Positions 8,919 through 17,107 of a stretch of 64,000 nt of DNA are shown piece by piece. Within the stretch, counting starts at the first letter, position 1, and the number at the start of each line of letters is the position of its first letter. The notes under the pieces were generated by a model. The model saw nothing but the letters and a program-made list of their open reading frames with translations. It made no database searches and was not told the DNA's origin. The position numbers and the translations under genes were made by a program. The DNA is from Corallococcus sp. AS-1-6 (GTDB taxonomy: Bacteria > Myxococcota > Myxococcia > Myxococcales > Myxococcaceae), in the NCBI RefSeq assembly GCF_020037015.1, contig NZ_JAIQDE010000026.1:62001-126000 (forward strand), in the 5' to 3' direction.

Positions 8919-9956
8919 ATGGAGCTTGAAGGCTCCGAACAGGAGGAACTGACCCACGCCCTCCTGGGCGCGTTCACCTCGGTGGAGGAGCTCCACCGGA
9001 TGGTCCAGGTGAAATGCGGCCGCAGCCTGGTGCCCCCCGTCGAACGGGAGGGGGCGGCGCGGGCGCGGGCGCTCGTGCGCACCGCGGAGGCGGAGGGGTG
9101 GACGGACGTGCTGGTGCGCGGCGCGCACGCGGCGGCGCCGAGCCATCCGCGCATCCGCCGCTTCCTCCAGAGCTACCTGTCCTCCGTGCAGCGCAGCGTG
9201 TCCGGCAGCACCCTGGCGCGCATCGTCCAGCAGTCCCGGCTGGCGCTGACGCCGCAGGTCTGGCGCGACCGGCTGGCCACGCTGTCGCGGCGCGTGTGCC
9301 GCGTGGAGCTGGAGGGCGGCCGCGCGCTGGGCACGGGCTTCCTGGTGGCGCCGGACGTGGTGCTGACGAACTCGCACGTCATCGAGCACCGGCTGCTGGA
9401 GGCGCTGCGCGTGCGCTTCGACTTGAAGGTGCTGCCGGACCGCATCGCGGTGCACCGCGGCCGGGTGTACGCGGTGAAGGCGTGCCTGGCGCAGAGCCCG
9501 CACAGCCCGGCGGACCTGATGCACCCGCGCCCGCGCGAGGCCACGCGCGACGAATTGGACTACGCCTTCCTGCTGATCCACGAGGCCCCCGGCGAGGACC
9601 GGCTGGGGGACCAGCGGCGCGGCTTCATCCCGCTGGCCCCTTCGTCGCCCACGGCGTTCGCGCCCGGCGCGCTGGCGCTCGTGGTGCAGCACCCGAAGGG
9701 GCGGCCCATGCAGGTGGCGCTGGACACGTTCCAGGCGGTCAACCGCTCCCAGACGCGGGTCACCTACTGCACCAACACGCACCCGGGGTCGTCCGGGTCG
9801 CCGTGCTTCACGCCGGACCTGGAGCTGGTCGCGCTGCACCACAGCGGAGACCCGCGCCCCGGCCACGAGTCCGCCGAGGACGACGAGGGCATCCCCCTGG
9901 ACACCATCCGCGCGAGCCTGTCCGGGAGCGTGCTGCGCCGCCTGGGCTGGGAGTGA
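8919..9956 (+). CDS. EAD1-like domain fused to trypsin-like serine protease
   Basis: A 345-residue cytoplasmic protein. The start at 8919 has AGGA six bases upstream; an in-frame ATG at 8889 with AAGGAG is the alternative. Residues 5-95 (ELTHALLGAFTSVEELHRM ... RIRRFLQSYL) fit the small helical effector-associated domain 1 (EAD1) of bacterial conflict systems. Residues 120-330 are a chymotrypsin-fold protease with a visible triad: H153 (TNSHVIEH), D214 (ELDYAFLLI) and S292 (HPGSSGSPCF). GTGFLVAPDVVLTNSHV is the usual first block. EADs recruit effectors to sensor proteins by matching another EAD copy. No second EAD protein is obvious in the window. The next gene starts 58 bases downstream and may be its partner. 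Confidence 0.8.
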   Translation: MELEGSEQEELTHALLGAFTSVEELHRMVQVKCGRSLVPPVEREGAARARALVRTAEAEGWTDVLVRGAHAAAPSHPRIRRFLQSYLSSVQRSVSGSTLARIVQQSRLALTPQVWRDRLATLSRRVCRVELEGGRALGTGFLVAPDVVLTNSHVIEHRLLEALRVRFDLKVLPDRIAVHRGRVYAVKACLAQSPHSPADLMHPRPREATRDELDYAFLLIHEAPGEDRLGDQRRGFIPLAPSSPTAFAPGALALVVQHPKGRPMQVALDTFQAVNRSQTRVTYCTNTHPGSSGSPCFTPDLELVALHHSGDPRPGHESAEDDEGIPLDTIRASLSGSVLRRLGWE

Positions 9957-10014
9957 AACAAGGCCCCGGTCGAACATGCGGGCGCGGAGGAGGGGACTGC
10001 TATCGTCCGCGCGC

Positions 10015-12366
10015 ATGCGCCTCCCCGCTCGAAGCACCCTGGCCGCGAAGGTCCCGCTCTCCACGGGCGTGACGCTGGCGTGCGCCGTGCTCTGCCTGTG
10101 GCCCATGCTCGCGGGCGCGGCGCCGCGCTTCGGCCTCGCGGGCCTGTCCTCCAACAACGAGGTGCGCCTGCGCACGTCCACCGCGCACCTGGAGACGGTG
10201 CTGCGCGTGGACCTGCTGCCCACGCCCATGGACGCCTCCCCGGAGTCGCCGCGCGACGCGGAGGCCACGCGGGTGACGGTGCTGGTGGATCCGCTGCTCG
10301 CGGCGGACGGCACGCAGGTGCCGGTGACGGTGCGCGTGGGCGCGGCGGAGGGCGTCGCGGAGGTGCCCATCTCCGTGAGTCAGCCGGTGACGGTGACGCT
10401 GTCCGCGGACCTGCCCTCGGCCGGTGACTTCCACGGCCGCGTGGTGCTCCTGGGCGACGGCGTGCGGGAGTCCACTCCGCTCATCGTGCGGCGCGTGGCG
10501 GCGGCGCCCACGGTGCAGTTCTATCCGGTGGCCCCCGCGCGCGGTTGGACGCTGGGGCCGTTCTCCGGCAAGGCCACGGTGCGGCTGGCCTTCCGGGAGA
10601 CGGCGGGCGTGGGCGGCGTGGTGGGGCCCGCGGCGGTGGTGCAACTGGACCGCAAGGCGGGCGGCTCGGGGGACGGCGCCGCGCCCGTGCAGGCGCAGGA
10701 CGCGACGTGGTCCTTCCGCGGACCGGAGGGCCTCCTGGAGGTGCCCGCCTACGGCACCGGCCTCTTGAGCCTGGACGTGGATGGCCTGCCGGAGTCCGGC
10801 GAGTACACCGGCACGGTGCGGCTGCTCGTGCCGGAGGGCGGCGCGGTGGAGCAGGCCTTCACCGTCTGGGTGAAGACGCCCGCGATGTTCGGCGCCTTCC
10901 TCATCTTCCTGGGCGTGGTGACGTCCGCGGCGGTGCGCTTCTACGTGCAGCGCGTGCGTCCGCGCGTGAACCTGCGCAGCCGCGCGGAGGCCGCGCGCCA
11001 GAAGCTCCAGTCCCTGGTGCCCGCCCGTCCCCTGGAGCGCGAGGCCACCGTGGCCGCGTCGCTGCGCCGTCAGGTGGACGCGCTCCTCGCGGACATCCAG
11101 CGGCCCTTGAGCGGGCTCGTCGTGCAGGACTCCGTGCTCGCCCTCTTCGAGGCCCGCCTCCAGCTCTTCTCCCTCTGGTCCGTGCTCCTGCGTCAGTTGG
11201 AGGGGCTCAGGGGCGTGGCGCTGCTGGACGCGGAGCGCAAGCTCAAGGCGGTGGAGACGCTGCTCCAGAACGACGAGGCCACGTCCGCGGACTTCAGCGA
11301 GCAGGCGCAGATGCTGCGCACGCTCGACCTGGAGGCGGTGGCCCGCGCGGTGCTGGAGGCGCGGCTGACGGAGCTGGAGCAGCAGTCGCGCACGCTGGCC
11401 TCCCAGCGCGGGGATGACCCCGTGAGCCGCCGGCTCCAGGGCGAGCTGCCCCTGTACGTGCTGCGCGCGCGCCAGCAGTTGCCGGGGCCCGACCTGGAGG
11501 CGTCCCGCCGGCTGGTGGAGACCGCGCGCGAGGCGTTCCTCGAAATCCTCCTGACGGACCTGGAGGACGCCCTCACCGCGAAGGAGCTGCCCGGCGGCTT
11601 CACGCAGGAGGAGTGGGCGGCGCTGCGCCTGCGCGTGGGCGAACAACTGGCCCGGGCGCGGGCCCGCGTGCACGCCAGCGTGGACGAGGCCTACCTCTAC
11701 TACCAGTCCGCGCACGCGCTGTACCTGCGCGAGCTGGTGGACAACCTGGAGGAGGCGCTGACGCAGCTCCAGGCCCAGGCCGGCGGCGGGCTGAACACCC
11801 TGGCGGACGACTGGCGGACCGGGGCGGACGCGCGGCTGGCGGCGGCGCGCGAGCACCTGGACAAGGGCGAGGCGAACCTGGCCGCGGCGGAGTACCGCGC
11901 CGCCCGCGAGGACTTCTCGCGCCACGTCACGCTCCCGCCGCCCCCGGTGTCCATGGGCGGCCGGCTGGCCCTGGAGTCCGTCCCCTCCGCCGTGACGCTG
12001 GACCCCTTCTCGCAGCCGGCCGCGGAGTCGCCCCCGCCGCCCTCGCCGCTGCCCGGCGGGCCCGCCACCGGGAACCTCTCCCCGCTGCCGCCGTCCTCCA
12101 CGAAGGCGAGCACCGACGTGCTGGTGCACCTGGACTGGATCCCCCTGCCGCGCTCGCGCGACCTGTGGAAGGTGGAGCTCGCGGTGCTGGGGATGATGTC
12201 CATCATCGCGGTGCTGCTGGGGCTCCAGGTGCTGGACGTCTTCGCGCCCACGTGGGGCGGCTCCGGCGCGTGGATGACCGCCTTCCTCTGGGGCTTCGGC
12301 CTGCACCAGGTGGGCAACGCCACCTTCGACGGCCTGTGGGGCATGGTGTCGCGGCTGGAGAAGTAG
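10015..12366 (+). CDS. Large membrane protein with coiled-coil cytoplasmic region
   Basis: About 783 residues. I chose the ATG at 10015; an in-frame ATG at 9976 would add 13 residues. An N-terminal signal or anchor (residues 12-35) precedes about 250 residues of beta-rich extracytoplasmic sequence with Ig-like repeats (VTVRVGAAEGVAEVPISV, SGEYTGTVRLLVPEGG). A membrane helix lies near 292-312, then about 400 residues of charged helical coiled coil, a P-rich linker near 665-705, and two hydrophobic segments near 722-775. This topology suggests a sensor-to-cytoplasm scaffold. It follows the EAD1-protease gene on the same strand with a short gap. No enzymatic motif is visible and the family is not recognised. 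A protease substrate or sensor role is inference from position. Confidence 0.75.
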   Translation: MRLPARSTLAAKVPLSTGVTLACAVLCLWPMLAGAAPRFGLAGLSSNNEVRLRTSTAHLETVLRVDLLPTPMDASPESPRDAEATRVTVLVDPLLAADGTQVPVTVRVGAAEGVAEVPISVSQPVTVTLSADLPSAGDFHGRVVLLGDGVRESTPLIVRRVAAAPTVQFYPVAPARGWTLGPFSGKATVRLAFRETAGVGGVVGPAAVVQLDRKAGGSGDGAAPVQAQDATWSFRGPEGLLEVPAYGTGLLSLDVDGLPESGEYTGTVRLLVPEGGAVEQAFTVWVKTPAMFGAFLIFLGVVTSAAVRFYVQRVRPRVNLRSRAEAARQKLQSLVPARPLEREATVAASLRRQVDALLADIQRPLSGLVVQDSVLALFEARLQLFSLWSVLLRQLEGLRGVALLDAERKLKAVETLLQNDEATSADFSEQAQMLRTLDLEAVARAVLEARLTELEQQSRTLASQRGDDPVSRRLQGELPLYVLRARQQLPGPDLEASRRLVETAREAFLEILLTDLEDALTAKELPGGFTQEEWAALRLRVGEQLARARARVHASVDEAYLYYQSAHALYLRELVDNLEEALTQLQAQAGGGLNTLADDWRTGADARLAAAREHLDKGEANLAAAEYRAAREDFSRHVTLPPPPVSMGGRLALESVPSAVTLDPFSQPAAESPPPPSPLPGGPATGNLSPLPPSSTKASTDVLVHLDWIPLPRSRDLWKVELAVLGMMSIIAVLLGLQVLDVFAPTWGGSGAWMTAFLWGFGLHQVGNATFDGLWGMVSRLEK

Positions 12367-12368
12367 CC

Positions 12369-13169
12369 TCAGGCCTTCTTGCCACGGATGGCGCGCGCGG
12401 CCAGCCGGTCCACCAGCGCGGGCGCCACCAGCTTGAGCACCTGGCCCACGCGGCCGGTGAGCGTCATCACCAGCTCCCGGTCGCGGCGCTCCATGGCGCG
12501 CAGGATGAGGGCCACGCAGGTGTCCACGTCCATGGTGGGGCCCGCCTCGTCGCGAGGGCTCTGGCCCAGCGGCCGGCCCTCCGGACCCAGCGCGTGCGCG
12601 CGGATGTCCGTGGCCACGAAGCCCGGCGACACCACGAGCACGTCCGTGCCGGTGCCCAACAGCTCGATGCGCAGCGAATCGAAGAAGCCCTGCATGGCGT
12701 GCTTGCTGCCGGCGTAGCCGGTGCGCATGGGCACGCCCGTCTTGCCCGTGAGCGACGACACGGCGACGAGCAATCCCTTGCGCGCCTTCACGTGCGGCAG
12801 CGCGTGGAAGGTGCAGTGCACCGCGCCCAGGTAGTTGATGCGCATGAGGCGCTCGTAGAGGCCCAGGTCCTTCACGTCCTCGAAGCGCGAGTGCATGGTG
12901 ATGCCCGCGTTGTTGACGAGCACGTCCACGCCGCCGAACGCCTCCACCGTGCGCTCCACCAGCAGGCGGCACGCCTCCGGGTCGCCCACGTCGGTGGGCA
13001 CCACCAGCGCCTTGCCGCCCGCGGCCTCGCACTTCGCCTTCACGCGCTCCAGCGCCTGGGCATCCCGCGCCGCCAGCGCCACGTTCGCGCCCCGGCCGGC
13101 CAGGGCCACCGCCAGCGCCTCGCCGATGCCCGCGGAGGCACCGGTGACAATCACGGTCTTTGCTTGCAT
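12369..13169 (-). CDS. SDR-family NAD(P)-dependent oxidoreductase
   Basis: A 266-residue classical short-chain dehydrogenase. It has the cofactor loop TGASAGIG (residues 10-17), the structural NNAG motif, and the catalytic Ser and YxxxK (SSLTGKTGVPMRTGYAGSKHA). The substrate region has PGFVATDI. The C-terminal tail (VLKLVAPALVDRLAARAIR) is hydrophobic and basic, which suggests a loose membrane association. NAD(P)-dependent reduction of a carbonyl or oxidation of an alcohol is expected; the substrate is not predictable. It is convergent with the membrane protein gene, with two bases between stops. Confidence 0.88.
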   Translation of the reverse strand: MQAKTVIVTGASAGIGEALAVALAGRGANVALAARDAQALERVKAKCEAAGGKALVVPTDVGDPEACRLLVERTVEAFGGVDVLVNNAGITMHSRFEDVKDLGLYERLMRINYLGAVHCTFHALPHVKARKGLLVAVSSLTGKTGVPMRTGYAGSKHAMQGFFDSLRIELLGTGTDVLVVSPGFVATDIRAHALGPEGRPLGQSPRDEAGPTMDVDTCVALILRAMERRDRELVMTLTGRVGQVLKLVAPALVDRLAARAIRGKKA

Positions 13170-13197
13170 GCCCCCATCCTCTCAGGGGGGCGGCCCT

Positions 13198-13974
13198 TCA
13201 GCCATGGCCTCCCGCGAACCGCTCCGCGAAGTGCAGCCCGCCAATGAGCAGCAGCCCGCACAGGAAGCCCACCACGCGCTGGCGCGCGTCCGGGCCCCGG
13301 CGCAGCTCCGGCAGCAGGTCCACCGCGCCGATGTAGAGGAACGAGCCTCCGGCGATGGCCAGCACCGTGCCCTGGAGCGAGGGCAGGTACCGGGTGCCCA
13401 GCAGCACGCCCGCCGCGCCCACCGCGGCGGTGAGCTGCACCGCGGCCAGCGCGGCCAGCGACCGCGCGCGAGTCCAGCCCGCGGCGCGCAGGAGCGCGTA
13501 GTCGCCCACCTCCTGCGGCAGCTCGTGGACGATGACGGCGAACGCGGTGGCGAAGCCCGCCTCCGGCGACACGAGGAAGGCCGCCGCGACCGCCGCGCCG
13601 TCACCCACGTTGTGCAGCGCATCCGACGCGAGCAGCGCGCTGGGGAGCGTGGGCGAGCCCGGGTGCCCATGCGCGCCGTGCGCGTGTCCGGCGGCGGCCT
13701 CCGCGTCGTGGTGGTGATGGCCCAGGCCCCACTCCAGGAGCGCCAGCGCGACGAAGCTGGCGAAGGCCCACGCGAAGGCGGCGTCGCCCTGGGCCTTCAC
13801 CGCCTCCGGCAGCACCTCCAGGAACACCGCGCTCAGCAGCGTGCCGGCGGCGAAGGCCACCAGCGCGGGCAGCCTGCGCTGCAGCCACGGCTCGGACAGC
13901 ACTCCGCCCGCGAGCCCGGCCAGGCCGTCCAGCCCCACCGCGATGAAGACGAGCAGGACGGTGTTCGCATCCAT
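13198..13974 (-). CDS. ZIP-family metal transporter
   Basis: A 258-residue inner-membrane protein with about eight helices. The ZIP signature is visible in HNVGDGAAVAAAF and HELPQEVGD, which form the binuclear metal site in helices 4 and 5. A His-rich loop (GHHHHDAEAAAGHAHGAHGH) lies between helices 3 and 4 and probably binds metal. ZIP proteins bring Zn2+ or other divalent metals into the cytoplasm. I chose the ATG at 13974, which shares its A with the stop of the upstream hydrolase (TGATG); an in-frame ATG at 13992 would add six residues. The overlap points to translational coupling with the hydrolase. Confidence 0.88.
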   Translation of the reverse strand: MDANTVLLVFIAVGLDGLAGLAGGVLSEPWLQRRLPALVAFAAGTLLSAVFLEVLPEAVKAQGDAAFAWAFASFVALALLEWGLGHHHHDAEAAAGHAHGAHGHPGSPTLPSALLASDALHNVGDGAAVAAAFLVSPEAGFATAFAVIVHELPQEVGDYALLRAAGWTRARSLAALAAVQLTAAVGAAGVLLGTRYLPSLQGTVLAIAGGSFLYIGAVDLLPELRRGPDARQRVVGFLCGLLLIGGLHFAERFAGGHG

Positions 13975-14753
13975 CAGGGCGCCATCAGCCACGCGAGCAC
14001 GGCCTGGGGACTGTCCACATGCACGAAGTGGCCGGCGTCCGGCAGCAGGGCCACGGGGCAGCCCGCGTCCTCCAGGCGCCGGGCGCTCTCCTCGGGCACG
14101 TACCGGCTGCGCCCGCCGCGGATGCAGCGCAGGGGCGGGTGCACGGGGCGCTCCACCGCGGGCCAGAGGTCCTCGCCGTTGACGCGGCGGTGCAGCCGCA
14201 GGAGCGCGTCGCGGTCGAAGCGCCAGCGCACGCCGTCACCGTCGGGCGTGAGGTTCATGAGCAGCCAGTCCGACAGCGCCTCCGACAGGCCGTTGCCGGT
14301 GAGGTTCTCCCGCAGGGCCTTGCGGCTGTCCGCGCGCGGCGGGGCCTTGAGCAGGATGTCCAGGACATAGCCGCTGTCCGACAGGTTCAGCGGCACGGGG
14401 CCGGGCGCGATGTCGAGCATCGCCACGCTGCGCACGCGCTCGGAGGACTCCAGGCTCGCGGCCAGGGACACGCGGCCGCCCAGCGAGTGGCCCACCCAGT
14501 CCACGGCGCCGGTGAAGCCCCGCGCCTCCAGCGTGTCCACCACGTCGCGCGCGAGCGTGGTCAGGTCCGCCTCCGGAGGCAGCGCGGGGGAGGTGCCGTG
14601 GCCGGTGAGGTCGGGCAGCAGGATGCGGCGGCGCGGGTCGGCCTGCGTCCACGCGACGGCCAGCGAGCGCAGGTTGCGCCCCGTCCCGAGGAAGCCGTGC
14701 AGCATCACCGTGGGCACGTCACCCGTGCCCACCTGGAAACTTTCGAGCACCAC
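13974..14753 (-). CDS. Alpha/beta hydrolase
   Basis: A 259-residue soluble enzyme of the alpha/beta-hydrolase fold. The oxyanion region is VMLHGFLGTGRN, the nucleophile elbow is VGHSLGGRV, and the catalytic His lies in DAGHFVHVDSP near the C-terminus. The layout (TGHGTSP, MLDIAPGP) resembles the YbfF/ABHD11-type esterases, which act on acyl-CoA or small esters. It has no signal peptide. It is the upstream gene of an overlapping pair with the ZIP transporter; the combination has no obvious biochemical logic. Confidence 0.88.
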   Translation of the reverse strand: MVLESFQVGTGDVPTVMLHGFLGTGRNLRSLAVAWTQADPRRRILLPDLTGHGTSPALPPEADLTTLARDVVDTLEARGFTGAVDWVGHSLGGRVSLAASLESSERVRSVAMLDIAPGPVPLNLSDSGYVLDILLKAPPRADSRKALRENLTGNGLSEALSDWLLMNLTPDGDGVRWRFDRDALLRLHRRVNGEDLWPAVERPVHPPLRCIRGGRSRYVPEESARRLEDAGCPVALLPDAGHFVHVDSPQAVLAWLMAP

Positions 14754-14841
14754 GCCACCACCGCCTTGTGTCGCATGCCTTGACCTGGGGGCACGCCTGC
14801 CGCTTCATACCGCGAACCCCCCTGACGTCGAGGTGAACCCG

Positions 14842-15381
14842 ATGGCATCCGTCTCCTGGTTGTTGCTGGCGCTCGGCGCCAACCCCGTCGCCGCGCCGGC
14901 CGCGGCCCAGGCTCCGGCCGACCCCAAGGTCGCGGTGGCCACGGTGCTGGACGATTGGCACCGCGCGGCGGCGGTGGCCAACGAGGCGCGCTACTTCGCC
15001 TTCTTCACGCCGGACGCGGTCTTCATGGGCACGGACGGCGAGGAGCGCTGGACGGTGGACCAGTTCCGCGCGTGGTCGAAGCCCTTCTTCTCCAAGGGCA
15101 AGGCCTGGTCCTTCAAGTCCGTGTCCCGCAATGTCTTCTTCTCGAAGGACGGCCAGGTCGCCTGGTTCGACGAGGCGCTGGACACGCCCAACCTGGGCCC
15201 CGCGCGCGGCAGCGGCGTGCTGGTGAAGGACGCGGCCGGCTGGAAGATCGCCCAGTACAACCTCTCCGTCCCCATCCCCAACGACCTGATGGGCGAGGTG
15301 ACGAACCGCATCGCCACGTACTCCAAGGCAAAGGCAGCCACACCGCCCGCCCCGGCGAGCAAGCCCGCGCCGAAGCCCTGA
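14842..15381 (+). CDS. SnoaL/NTF2-like domain protein, probably exported
   Basis: A 179-residue protein. The ATG at 14842 has GAGGTG upstream. Residues 1-24 look like a signal peptide (ANPVAAPAAAQA). The mature part is a SnoaL-type alpha+beta barrel: VLDDWHRAAAVANEARYFAFF, then TPDAVFMGTDGEERW, a pattern seen in proteins annotated as 'nuclear transport factor 2 family'. A P/A/K-rich tail ends the protein. Such domains bind small hydrophobic ligands or act as accessory domains, and activity cannot be assigned. It is divergent from the hydrolase gene with an 88-base gap. Confidence 0.75.
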   Translation: MASVSWLLLALGANPVAAPAAAQAPADPKVAVATVLDDWHRAAAVANEARYFAFFTPDAVFMGTDGEERWTVDQFRAWSKPFFSKGKAWSFKSVSRNVFFSKDGQVAWFDEALDTPNLGPARGSGVLVKDAAGWKIAQYNLSVPIPNDLMGEVTNRIATYSKAKAATPPAPASKPAPKP

Positions 15382-15514
15382 CGCATGCCTGCCTGCGTCA
15401 TGGTCCGGGTCCATGACAGAACCATGACAAACGCATGGAGGAGCTGAGGCCCTCCGTCATTTCCCACGCTGTACGTTGGAGTCCTTCGCCGCTCTGTACC
15501 GGAGGCCCCAACGC

Positions 15515-15916
15515 ATGCGTGTCATCACCCCCGACCTTCTCGTCGCGGCCGTGACGGAACTCTCCCGGGGATCGAAGCTGGTCCGACTGAAGGACGTCCA
15601 GGCGTGGTGTGAGTGGAACGGCGTGGACGCGCAGGGCGACGGTCTGCGGAACCAGGCGCTCTGGGAGGCGGAGCGCGCCGAGGCCCGGGGCCAGCGCCGC
15701 CTGCTGAAGTTCAAGAGCGGCGAGTGCAAGCAGTCCCGGCTGGGCTGGGCGCTCATCGCCCACGGGCCCAAGGCGCGCGAGCTGGCCACGGACCTGCGCT
15801 GGTGCGAGCAGTCCTGGAACGGCATGGACTGGGAGTGGGTGGGCGGAGTCGCCCCCGTCCCCGAGCGCCGCCCCAACCGCGTGCGCACCGTGGAGGAGGC
15901 GCCCGCGTCTCCGTGA
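15515..15916 (+). CDS. Hypothetical protein (133 aa)
   Basis: A soluble 133-residue protein. The ATG at 15515 lies nine bases after GGAGG (15501-15505), which fixes the start. The sequence is rich in W, R and E; WNGMDWEWVGG near residue 105 stands out. Residues 1-90 are mixed alpha/beta (VAAVTELSRGSKLVRLKDVQAW). There is no signal peptide and no known motif. It is convergent with the lipase-like gene at 15941. The family is not recognised. Confidence 0.65.
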   Translation: MRVITPDLLVAAVTELSRGSKLVRLKDVQAWCEWNGVDAQGDGLRNQALWEAERAEARGQRRLLKFKSGECKQSRLGWALIAHGPKARELATDLRWCEQSWNGMDWEWVGGVAPVPERRPNRVRTVEEAPASP

Positions 15917-15940
15917 GCGTGGGGCGTGCCGGGGCGCGGT

Positions 15941-17041
15941 TCAGACCGCGTCCTGGATGTTGTCCAGGTACGTGTCGATGCCGTGCTTGCCATCCACGGC
16001 GAAGACCTCGCCGTTCCCGGCGGAGTCGAAGGTGTGGACGGTCGCTCCTTCCGGGTACTGGATGGACGGGCCGCCGTTGAGGATGCCGATGCCCGGGAAG
16101 AGGCCGGACACGATGCCGCTGACGATGTCCGTCACCGGGTTGAACGCGTGCGTGCCCAGCCACGTGGGCACGGGGTCCTGCTTGTTCACGTAGAAGGTGT
16201 AGTTCGGCCCGTCCGGGAAGGTCTTGCCCGCGCCCGCGAAGGTGGAGACGTTGATGTCGCCGAGCATCGCCTCGCGCTTGTCGCGGTTGCCGTCACCGAG
16301 GATGGGAAGGTTCCCCCAGAAGCCGCCCATGTCGTCCTGGATGCGGCGGTCCACCTCGCGCAGCGCGCTCGACACGATGGCGCCACCCTGGCTGTAGCCG
16401 GTGACGTTGACCTTCTTGCCGGCCTGCAAGTCATTGTAGATGGCGTCCGCCAGCGTCTGGGCCGCCTTGTTGTCACCGACACCCAGCCGGTCCAGGCCCG
16501 TCTGCGCGACGTCCGCGGGCAGCCCCTCCGTGGCGTTGTAGATGGGCACCACGTTGGTGCCCGTCTCGTTCGCCAGCTTCTGGGCCTCGCCCGTGGCGTT
16601 CCCGTCGCCCTGCGGCTGCGTGAGGATGCCGTTGACGTGGTACGTCGTCGGCGTCGGGGAGGCGATGGGCTTCTCCGGCTTGAACGGCGGCACCTCCGAC
16701 ACGGAGAACTTGTCCGGCGGATAGGCGTAGCCGTCCGAGCCCAGGTACATGCCGTCGTAGCGCTTCGGATCCGCGCTCGGGTCGAGCTTCAGCGCGCCGC
16801 GCGCCACCTTCGTCGCCTCATCCAACTGCACCGTGCCGGCCTGCACCGTGCCCGTGTTGGACTGGATGGGCGGCAGGTTCGCGTTGCCCGGGCTGGAGGA
16901 CGGGGCGCGCTTCGCCTCGAAGACGTCCTTGGAGGCCAGCGGACGCGCGAGCGCGTTCTTCGCCACGGGGCCGGACGGTCCCTCCAGGGGGCGCGGCGCC
17001 ACCGGCCGGACTCCGCCTCTTCCCACTCCGTCGATGGACAT
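15941..17041 (-). CDS. Lipase-like alpha/beta-hydrolase with non-Sec N-terminus
   Basis: A 366-residue protein. The first 65 residues are low complexity (P, G, S, R) and end in KDVFEAKRAPSSSPGN. They do not look like a Sec signal. The core has the nucleophile elbow GYSQGG near residue 220, preceded by VPIYNATEGLPADV and followed by a region with GDINVSTFAGAGKTF. The C-terminus has AVDGKHGIDTYLDNI, where the His is a good catalytic candidate. The fold suggests a secreted or periplasmic lipase/esterase, but the substrate is unknown. The N-terminal style resembles a set of signal-less myxobacterial hydrolases. Confidence 0.7.
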   Translation of the reverse strand: MSIDGVGRGGVRPVAPRPLEGPSGPVAKNALARPLASKDVFEAKRAPSSSPGNANLPPIQSNTGTVQAGTVQLDEATKVARGALKLDPSADPKRYDGMYLGSDGYAYPPDKFSVSEVPPFKPEKPIASPTPTTYHVNGILTQPQGDGNATGEAQKLANETGTNVVPIYNATEGLPADVAQTGLDRLGVGDNKAAQTLADAIYNDLQAGKKVNVTGYSQGGAIVSSALREVDRRIQDDMGGFWGNLPILGDGNRDKREAMLGDINVSTFAGAGKTFPDGPNYTFYVNKQDPVPTWLGTHAFNPVTDIVSGIVSGLFPGIGILNGGPSIQYPEGATVHTFDSAGNGEVFAVDGKHGIDTYLDNIQDAV

Positions 17042-17107
17042 GTCCCGGACCTTCCGTGCTCGCGGTTCGAGAGGGTTATCGGGAGATGAGAAGAAGAGTT
17101 GTCCCGG

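Noticed and set aside
15380-15420. Short inverted repeats (TCATGG/CCATGA) after the SnoaL-like gene as a terminator.
   Set aside because: The stem is only 6 bases and the region also has CCATGACA direct repeats; weaker than the other hairpins listed.
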